Shown here piece after piece: positions 58,043 to 64,000 of a stretch of DNA of 64,000 nt (its first letter is position 1; each line of letters opens with the position of its first letter). This stretch comes from an uncultured Collinsella sp. GTDB taxonomy: Bacteria > Actinomycetota > Coriobacteriia > Coriobacteriales > Coriobacteriaceae. A program made the translations under genes and the position numbers. The stretch covers positions 1 through 64,000 of the forward strand of contig CATZEP010000002.1 in NCBI GenBank assembly GCA_958418185.1, given 5' to 3'. The notes under the pieces are model-generated. The model was given only the letters and a program-made list of their open reading frames with translations, had not been told where the DNA came from and did no database searches.

Positions 58043-59124
58043 CTAATACGGGGCAACGGCTTCCGCCCGACGACGCGATTCCGAGAAATCGAACTCGGCG
58101 CGGTGGGCTTCGAGGAATCGGGCATTGGGGCGCAGGCGATGCTCATCCGGCTCGCGCAATACCGACCCTGCAAACGCGGCATAGTCCGTATGCTGCAGAA
58201 GGACGACCCGCAAAGCTGATAATCGCCGCGCACCAACTCAAACGAAATCAGATGGGCATCGAACAGCGAATGCAGGTCGCGGCGCAGCAGAATCCCGTTG
58301 CTGACAACCTGCGACTTGGGACCCGAGTAGTTCTCGATATGCGCAGCTTCGAGCGCTTCGTTGACGTTGCAACCCGAGACGGCGCATCGACCGGTATAGG
58401 CGTCAAGGAGCTGATTGCGAAAACGCTGCTGGCCGATCCGCTCGCGACGCAGCGCATAACGGACCTTTTCATCATCGCTCGCCGGAGCGCCGGAGAACTC
58501 TGCTGCGACCGGAGCGCCCTTCATGTAGCTCATATCGGGGAAGAAACGAGCGTCGGGTCCGCCCTTACGGACGGGGCCGTGCAGCACAAACCACCTGTTC
58601 TCCGGCTCGTAGCGCTCGATGAATGCGAGGCCCAGCACCTTGTAGCCCGCGCTCGTTGCAAAGAACACTCCAACGGGAACCCCGCATTCCATGCAGTTGA
58701 TCATCTTTTGGTTGTAGTCCTGGTCGCGCCAGTTTTCGACTGAAGCACTTTGCGACGAGTACTTGAGCACCCACGTGCCATCCTCGAGATAGAGCGGCGG
58801 AACATCGGGGTAAGCGCCACGCTTGGAATTGTGCACGGAGAGCGCAAAGGTCTTCTCGCGCGGATGTTTCACGCGCCCGCGACCAGGCCAAAAGATGCCC
58901 GAATCGCGCGACACCGGAAAGAGCTCGGAATCAATCGTCAGACGAAAAGGATATTGAGGGCTGTCAGCATTCGTGCGATGCGGGAGCTTGTCCCACAGGC
59001 CGCCACGCTGCTCCTCGCGCAAGAACCACTCCCAAGCCTGGACATATTCGGACGGCACAAAGCTGCAAGCGCGGTCAAAACTCGGCCGAGCAATCAGCGG
59101 AACACTAGAAGCGATGCCGTCCAT
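58043..59124 (-). pseudogene. HNH endonuclease gene with a frameshift near its 3' end
   Basis: The reading from ATG 59122-59124 (GGAGGTTCC upstream) gives about 300 good residues: SVHNSKRGAYPDVPPLYLED, then the HNH part QLLDAYTGRCAVSGCNVNEALEAAHIENYSG and GILLRRDLHSLFDAHLISFEL. After RGDYQL the frame turns to nonsense near 58212-58214, while the adjacent frame continues plausibly (VVLLQHTDYAAFAGSVLREP, then RFLEAHRAEFDFSESRR) to TAG at 58043-58045. One base seems missing in a TTT run. The HNH core lies before the shift, so activity may remain. A sequencing error is possible. Confidence 0.8.
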
Positions 59125-59185
59125 AAGGAACCTCCAGGAGGAACAGTTTCTCACATTATCGCCGATGCAGTGATACCGCCAAACG

Positions 59186-59222
59186 AAAAAGGGCCCACTT
59201 CCTTCGAAGTGGACCCTTGGGC
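59186..59222 (-). terminator. Terminator of secreted protein E gene
   Basis: Minus-strand stem AAGGGTCCACTTC/GAAGTGGGCCCTT followed by TTTCG. Confidence 0.8.
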
Positions 59223-59248
59223 TAGCTGTATTTAGGCAAACGTTGACA

Positions 59249-60208
59249 TTACGGCGTCGCGACACCGGCGAGTTTGACACTGACGTTATAAGTCGTCGGG
59301 CTGTTCTCGATGGACTTACCGTTAACGCAATCCGCGTCGGTACCTTCCATCCAAATATAGACACGCACTGCAACGCCGTTGTAGCCAACGCCCCTAGCAA
59401 TCGGTTCGGTACCTGTAGCAACCGAATAATCGTCGCTGTCACCCTTAGTAGCAACCCATCCGTCCGTGCCGCCTTTAAAGATATGGGGATAGGTTGCTTT
59501 CGCGAGCGTCGGAGTGCCGTTCTTGTTTTGGATGCTCGTCCAGCCATCAATAGCGCCTGCATCGTTACCCTTGCCCGTCTCATCGCGCATGGCATATACA
59601 ACGCGCAGTTTTTCTTCGCCGACACACGACTTGCCGTCAGACCCAATCTCCTGCGTGGTAATCGCAACGCGCAGAGAACCAACCATGGTCTCCGACGCCT
59701 CGCCACCCACGGGCTCAATCGTTACGGGCTCACCATCAGACGCGTCAAGGTAAACGTCAGCCGTGCCAGTATCGGTAATGGTGTAGACGATATATTCGCT
59801 TCGAATGAAGGCGTTGTACTTCTTACCGGCAACCTCATACTCACCGGGCAAAGCGTTGGCAGCGGTTGAGAAATTGGGGGTTGAATAGTCGGTTACCAGG
59901 CCCTGGTTGTTCCAGCCATTGCAAACGTACCAGTTTTTAAGGTCGTCAGTCGAAGACGGACTGAGCGTGGCACCCGTGGTCTGAGCCTCGAGCGATTTTT
60001 GCTCGCCACCATGCTGGGCACCGTTCTTGAGCTCGTCGATCTGAAGGATGAAGCCATTGGTCGTAGCGCTAATGGTCGACGTGGTCGCGGAGACCTTTGT
60101 GTTCGCAACGTACCACGCATAGGTCGCTGCCGACAGAGCAAATGCAGAGAGGACCACGCTAACGGCGGCCGCAACAAGTTGTGTTTTAAGGCTCTTAGAC
60201 GATTGCAC
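59249..60208 (-). CDS. SipW-dependent secreted protein (TasA-like) E
   Basis: 319 residues from GTG 60206-60208, with AAGGAGG 6 nt upstream. Helix LVAAAVSVVLSAFALSAATYAWY with the SipW-type ATYAWYVANT. The mature part has ATLSPSSTDDLKNWYVCNGW and near the end VRVYIWMEGTDADCVNGKS. GC content is lower than in operon A-D. A terminator separates it from the upstream secreted protein gene, so it may have its own promoter. Confidence 0.85.
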   Translation of the reverse strand: MQSSKSLKTQLVAAAVSVVLSAFALSAATYAWYVANTKVSATTSTISATTNGFILQIDELKNGAQHGGEQKSLEAQTTGATLSPSSTDDLKNWYVCNGWNNQGLVTDYSTPNFSTAANALPGEYEVAGKKYNAFIRSEYIVYTITDTGTADVYLDASDGEPVTIEPVGGEASETMVGSLRVAITTQEIGSDGKSCVGEEKLRVVYAMRDETGKGNDAGAIDGWTSIQNKNGTPTLAKATYPHIFKGGTDGWVATKGDSDDYSVATGTEPIARGVGYNGVAVRVYIWMEGTDADCVNGKSIENSPTTYNVSVKLAGVATP

Positions 60209-60225
60209 GTGATCCTCCTTTCAAA

Positions 60226-60272
60226 AACAGAATGGGCGCCCGGCGCATAAGCCGGGCGCCCGTTAAAACGCG
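60226..60272 (-). terminator. Terminator between the two secreted-protein genes
   Basis: Minus-strand stem GGGCGCCCGGC-TTAT-GCGCCGGGCGCCC followed by ATTCTGTTTTTG. Confidence 0.8.
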
Positions 60273-60284
60273 ATAAGGTTGACG

Positions 60285-61091
60285 CTAAACGGCATTGTTA
60301 GAAGCGCCTTCACCGCCCTGAGTGTTAACCGGAGTCGCAGTGAAGCTCAACTCGACATTGCAGTTCTTAAGGTTTGCAATATTAGTCGTCTTAACGTTCT
60401 CCTGCGATCCATCATAAAAGACATACGCATTAATTTCTTTAGACGAACCAGCGTCAATGTTTGCCGACAGAACACCATCCGTGGCCGTGCACACAATGGC
60501 ATTGTTGTCCGCATACTTATCGAGTACGGAGCCGTCAGTGCTCGCCTTATAAACTGCCCATTTGTCACCGCAAACGAGCAAAACGGAAATAGCATGCTTG
60601 AGTCCATTGTCCTCTGCGCCGGTTTTTACGACAACCTTGGACACCGTTAGATTATGGAACGAGCCTGCCTTAGCATCATAAGTACCGATGTGGAACGTCT
60701 CACCAATGGCAAATTTGTCAGTAACGGCCTTTGCAGCGTTACCGACGGTGTAACGAGAATTGGTCAGCTCCGCAGCATCATCAGCGGCCGCGGCGTATGC
60801 AGATTCAAAAACGGGCGTAGCATCTGTCGCATTTTTAACAACCTGGGCAGGATAAAGCTCAGTATTGGCTTGGTCAGTGAACTGAACACTTGTACCGGAT
60901 TTCTCTCCGATTGCAGTCTTGTCAATCTGCAGGAATGGAGCGTTCGACTGGGCGGAGATCGTAGCGGTCTCTGCCTTAACCGTGTTGTTGCTCACAAACC
61001 ATGCGAAGGTGGCGGAGCCGAGGGCTACGGCTGCCACGAGGACCATGGCGATGGCGGCGCCCATCTGCTTCTTTAGTGCCTTGGTATCCAT
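60285..61091 (-). CDS. SipW-dependent secreted protein (TasA-like) F
   Basis: 268 residues starting MDTKALKKQMGAAIAMV (ATG 61089-61091, AAAGGGG upstream). Helix AAIAMVLVAAVALGSATFAWF with ATFAWFVSNN. Mature part rich in Ala, Thr and Asp; the shared C-terminal motif is degenerate (AYVFYDGSQENVKTTN) and the acidic D-P-x-C core is lost. It may be the major fibre subunit in a TasA-like system, since it is the smallest and plainest. An upstream reading with 100 more residues has no support. Confidence 0.82.
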   Translation of the reverse strand: MDTKALKKQMGAAIAMVLVAAVALGSATFAWFVSNNTVKAETATISAQSNAPFLQIDKTAIGEKSGTSVQFTDQANTELYPAQVVKNATDATPVFESAYAAAADDAAELTNSRYTVGNAAKAVTDKFAIGETFHIGTYDAKAGSFHNLTVSKVVVKTGAEDNGLKHAISVLLVCGDKWAVYKASTDGSVLDKYADNNAIVCTATDGVLSANIDAGSSKEINAYVFYDGSQENVKTTNIANLKNCNVELSFTATPVNTQGGEGASNNAV

Positions 61092-61487
61092 ACGGACCCC
61101 TTTCTTTCCCCATTCATCCCAGATGACCCTCGAGAAGCCCGGAAGGGGAGCCCGCGCTTTCGTGTTGGATGTTGCTTGCCCATCCTTTAGACATGGAGTT
61201 GAGAATACCATAATTCTTACGATTTCCTTATGAGTTTTCGAGAGCTTACATTCCGGCAGATTTATGGGTCTACCTTGAGTTATATGTGGTGCTATGTGAA
61301 TATCGTTCACCTTATTTGATCTCTCTCCCGCAAAGCCGTAAGTCCCTCTTAAGCCTTGCGACCGCAGTGCCACGCCATCGCATACATTCACCCTCCGCCG
61401 AGCTCCGCCCTAGCCCTTCCCCACTGCTATATTGGTGTGGCACGTGTCATTTTTGCCTGCTAAACGGGCTATTTGTTGGGAGGGCCC
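61092..61487. other. Divergent intergenic region; extended -10 for secreted protein F
   Basis: No gene seen. On the minus strand TGGTATTCT at 61202-61210 is an extended -10 element, about 105 bp before the start at 61091, with a weak -35. The region is AT-richer than its surroundings and divergent with the gene at 61488. I looked for a cyclic di-GMP riboswitch and did not find one. Confidence 0.4.
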
Positions 61488-62000
61488 ATGCCTGCCGCCA
61501 ATCAACCCAAGGGAAGCGTCTCCGCCGGATCGATCAAGCCGGTGACGCGCAAGGCCGTTCGCTGCCAGCGCGAAGTCGCCTGGCTGGTCACGCAGGCGGC
61601 CGGTAAGCTCGTCGCCACCACCGACGACGTCAACGCGCCCACGCCCAGCTTTGTACTGGCGGCGGCATTGTCGTACACCCGCAAGCAGGAGCAGGTCGCT
61701 CAGGACCGTTGCACCGCGATCGACTACAAGGCCGTCATGGGCCCCGACCTCGCGAACTTCTGTGCGGCTGCGGGGCTGCCCGCAGCACCCAACGCGCTTT
61801 CGGACGCGGGCTACATGTTCACGCTCTCGGGCGCGGACCTCATCCGCGACCTCTACGCCTATTGCGGCGACCTGGGCGAACGCGTGGGAGACGCGGCGCA
61901 GGTCAAACCTGGCTATGCGATCAAGCTCGCGCTGCGGTTGTTCTTGCTGGACGACGCCGCTGGCGACGTCACCCCCTCCAAAGACAACGCCTCCGCATAA
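61488..62000 (+). CDS. Hypothetical protein, 170 aa
   Basis: 170 residues starting MPAANQPKGSVSAGSIKPV (ATG 61488, GGGAGGG upstream). Soluble and mostly helical (AVRCQREVAWLVTQAAGKLV; SGADLIRDLYAYCGDLGERVG). No family recognised. It is the only plus-strand gene between the secretion genes and is followed by a shared terminator. Confidence 0.65.
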   Translation: MPAANQPKGSVSAGSIKPVTRKAVRCQREVAWLVTQAAGKLVATTDDVNAPTPSFVLAAALSYTRKQEQVAQDRCTAIDYKAVMGPDLANFCAAAGLPAAPNALSDAGYMFTLSGADLIRDLYAYCGDLGERVGDAAQVKPGYAIKLALRLFLLDDAAGDVTPSKDNASA

Positions 62001-62001
62001 C

Positions 62002-62041
62002 AAAAGCGCCGGGCCGGGAAATCAATCCCGGCCCGGCGCTT
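62002..62041. terminator. Bidirectional terminator
   Basis: Perfect stem AAGCGCCGGGCCGGGA/TCCCGGCCCGGCGCTT with loop AATCAA between convergent genes. Confidence 0.8.
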
Positions 62042-62048
62042 GTTCGTT

Positions 62049-63188
62049 CTACTTGTCCCCGTCCCCTGCGGGCGAGTTCTTTTGGTTGCGACGGTTACTC
62101 CAGGTCACGTTGTGTTCCTTGTAGTAATCGGGCGCCTCGTTGCCGCTCGCGCTAATGGGGTCGTTGCCGGTCAGGGTGTCGGCAATATCCTGCACGAACT
62201 TAACGAACAGGCTCGAATCGTCGGTCTCGGACGAATCAAAATCGAAACCGAACTCCACCGCGCCGCCGATGATCTTGTCCACGCACTCCGGATCGTCGCC
62301 GTCCAGCCAAATGACCACGGTGTATTTGTCCACATCGCCCACGCGGAAGTTCGCGTGGCTGATGGTCGTCACCACGTCCTTGGACGCAAACGGCTCGGTG
62401 TTGGGCTCGGGGTTGCCATCGGCCGCAGCCGCCGCATAGGTGGTGGGCTCACCGTTGCGATACACCCTCACGCGCGCCGCCTTCTCCACGCCCTTGCTGG
62501 CGCTGACCACCTTGAGCTTGGCGCTGTAGCCCAGATCGGTCTTGCCGGCGTTGCGGATATAGAAGGTGTACGCCACGTAGTTCTTGCCGTTGTGGCTGCC
62601 GTCGATATCGTCCAGATTGTCGGGCAGGTCCTCGGCGGCGATATTGGTGCCGTTGTCCAAGGCGTCGGCGGCCAGGCGCGCAGTGGCGTTGTTAAAGTCG
62701 CCGTTGTCGGCAATGGCCACGCCGCGGCGGAACAGCTCCAGGCGGTTGAGGTTGATGGTGAAGTTACCCATGTTTTCCTGCATAAACGACAGGGCGAACA
62801 GCACGCCAAAGGCAAGCGCCAGCACCACGAGGGCCTTTTGCAGCTTGTCCATGCGCAGCAGCGCCGCGCCGATGCGCTCCATGCGGCGCTTGGGCATATA
62901 CATGGACACGACCGCGTCGGGGTCGATGTCGTCGAGGTCCTGGTCGGCCAGCGCCTGCTCCAACTCCTCGATGCGCACCACACCGCGGAGGTTGCGCTTG
63001 GGCTTGGGCTTACGCTTGGACTTGCCGAAGCGCTTGCGGGAGGCGGGAGCCTGCTCGGGTGCGGAATCCTCGCCGGGCGCGTCCTCGGCATTGGCGCCGG
63101 GCGTGTCCTGCGACGTGTCCTCGGTCTGGCCCTCGGTCAAATCCTCGGCAGGTTGATCTTTGTTGTCGTTGCGCTTGAACAGTGCCAT
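62049..63188 (-). CDS. Membrane protein sharing the C-terminal motif of the secreted proteins
   Basis: 379 residues: a charged, acidic then Lys-rich cytoplasmic part (EDLTEGQTEDTSQD; RKRFGKSKRKPKPKRNL), a helix at about 118-136 (LQKALVVLALAFGVLFALSF), and an outer domain with VAYTFYIRNAGKTDLGYSAKL and TVVIWLDGDDPECVDKIIGG. The last segment is the motif found in the TasA-like proteins, here on a protein that stays anchored. It directly follows the PilZ gene (5 bp gap). Could be an anchor or adaptor for the fibre. Confidence 0.78.
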   Translation of the reverse strand: MALFKRNDNKDQPAEDLTEGQTEDTSQDTPGANAEDAPGEDSAPEQAPASRKRFGKSKRKPKPKRNLRGVVRIEELEQALADQDLDDIDPDAVVSMYMPKRRMERIGAALLRMDKLQKALVVLALAFGVLFALSFMQENMGNFTINLNRLELFRRGVAIADNGDFNNATARLAADALDNGTNIAAEDLPDNLDDIDGSHNGKNYVAYTFYIRNAGKTDLGYSAKLKVVSASKGVEKAARVRVYRNGEPTTYAAAAADGNPEPNTEPFASKDVVTTISHANFRVGDVDKYTVVIWLDGDDPECVDKIIGGAVEFGFDFDSSETDDSSLFVKFVQDIADTLTGNDPISASGNEAPDYYKEHNVTWSNRRNQKNSPAGDGDK

Positions 63189-63193
63189 GGCGA

Positions 63194-63859
63194 TCAGAGC
63201 TTATATTTGGCGCGGATGTAGCCGACGTATTCTTTGACGAGCTCGCGCTCCATGTCGTCGGCGTAGCGGAACTGCAGACCGCAGACGTTGCGGTACAGGC
63301 TACCCTTGGGCGCGCGGCGCACCCAGCACACGATGCCCAGCTGCTCGGGCAGCTCGTGGCGCTCGCCCTGCAGGCGAATCGTGGGCATTTGTACGGTCAG
63401 GGCCTCGCCCACGTCGGGGTAATCGTTGAGGTAGATAGCCAGACCGCCGGCCGAGACGTCGATGGTCATGGCGTCCTCGGGCTCGGGGGTCGGCGCGTTG
63501 TCGCGCTGGTAGGTCAAGCGCATGGCGACCTTAAAACGCTCGTCGCGGCGCTTGACAAAGCTGCGCTGCTCGGCGACTTTGCGCATTTTCCAGTAGGTGC
63601 GGATGCCCTTTTTCTCGACTGCCTCGGGATAGCCGGCCAGCACGAACGTTTCCTCGCCCACTTTGTATTGCAGCAGGAGCTTTTGGTTTTCGTCCATGAG
63701 CAGCGGCTTGCCGGCGAGCATGGGCGCGCTCATAAGGAAGTACGCCTCGTCCAGGTCCTCTTTGTACGTGGCGAGCATGTTGAAGTCGGTTTTTTGGCCC
63801 ATGGGCACGTCGAATGCCCCCTGAAGCTTAGTCCCCGGCGTTATCTGTTGCTCTGCCAT
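63194..63859 (-). CDS. PilZ-domain protein (predicted cyclic di-GMP receptor)
   Basis: 221 residues. An N-terminal YcgR-like domain (about 1-95) is followed by a PilZ domain with the cyclic di-GMP motif KRRDERFKVAMRL (about 103-115) and the D-x-S-x-x-G element TIDVSAGGLAIYL (about 136-148). Both parts of the binding motif are present. In other bacteria such proteins control motility or matrix export. Start ATG 63857-63859 with GGGGGAG upstream. Cotranscribed with the membrane protein downstream, linking the secretion region to cyclic di-GMP. Confidence 0.9.
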   Translation of the reverse strand: MAEQQITPGTKLQGAFDVPMGQKTDFNMLATYKEDLDEAYFLMSAPMLAGKPLLMDENQKLLLQYKVGEETFVLAGYPEAVEKKGIRTYWKMRKVAEQRSFVKRRDERFKVAMRLTYQRDNAPTPEPEDAMTIDVSAGGLAIYLNDYPDVGEALTVQMPTIRLQGERHELPEQLGIVCWVRRAPKGSLYRNVCGLQFRYADDMERELVKEYVGYIRAKYKL

Positions 63860-64000
63860 GTATTCTCCCCCAGTCGCGGGCGCCGATATCATCGTCGTGC
63901 GCGATGCACATTGGGCTATTGTAACTGCTTTGCCGCAGGTTTCGATGTGCGGTGCGTGAAATGGCGGGATGCGAGGGCGAGGGTGAACGCTCTTCGACTC

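Noticed and set aside
61092..61487. Cyclic di-GMP riboswitch before secreted protein F
   Set aside because: Some words resemble the GEMM core (GCAAGG and GGCTTTGCGG), but order and spacing do not fit the consensus.

Overview
The window looks like a chromosomal stretch of a high-GC Gram-positive gut bacterium of class Coriobacteriia, most likely Collinsella or a close relative. The taxon is inferred from gene content and protein style, not from a marker search. Supporting signs are the strong GC preference at third codon positions, a Tad pilus locus without an outer-membrane secretin, a T-box before pheST, and a large set of SipW-type secretion genes. No rRNA, transposase, integrase, prophage or CRISPR array was seen.

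Layout. 1-1730: end of an unknown gene, then three identical tRNA-Arg(ACG) genes, each followed by a duplicated tRNA 3' end and terminator around a GC-rich insert of about 130 bp. 1731-12194: housekeeping genes, mostly on the minus strand (serS, proC, rlmH, an SPFH protein, tRNA-Leu with the same insert, tatD, rsmA, metG, rsmI) and a glycosidase-like protein that appears to lack its catalytic acid. 12474-13441: tRNA-Phe, an RHH protein and a DUF192 protein. 13438-22681: a compact Tad/Flp pilus operon read right to left (cpaB, tadZ, tadA, tadB, tadC, flp, then TadE/TadG-like genes). 22934-28999: rsgA, a rod-shaped candidate non-coding RNA, a P-type cation ATPase with a hairpin over its ribosome site, and pyk. 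29422-34216: a possible nuclease-fold protein, a phospholipase C-like protein, and an ECF-type metal transporter (cbiM, cbiQ, cbiO) behind a NikR-like operator. 34377-41770: pheT, pheS with its T-box leader, an M32 carboxypeptidase and glmM.

41854-63859 is an envelope and secretion region. Its core is a minus-strand operon (54569 to 45481) with four SipW-dependent TasA-like secreted proteins, a SipW-type signal peptidase, a membrane-anchored McrB-like AAA+ ATPase, a DUF2357 protein whose usual nuclease half is replaced by a very long coiled coil, and a second SipW-type peptidase. Two further TasA-like proteins lie at 59249-61091, and a membrane protein sharing their C-terminal motif follows a PilZ protein at 62049-63859. 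Five of the six secreted proteins and the membrane protein share a motif around W-L-E-G-x-D-P-x-C. My reading is an export and assembly module for surface fibres or matrix, possibly controlled by cyclic di-GMP. This is the best candidate for an undescribed system. The tRNA-linked inserts are the second.

Intergenic regions hold many palindromes: 3849-4007, 29243-29370, 36912-37009, 40237-40440 and 55121-55294. All tRNA genes have clear promoters with 16-17 bp spacers and AT-rich upstream tracts.
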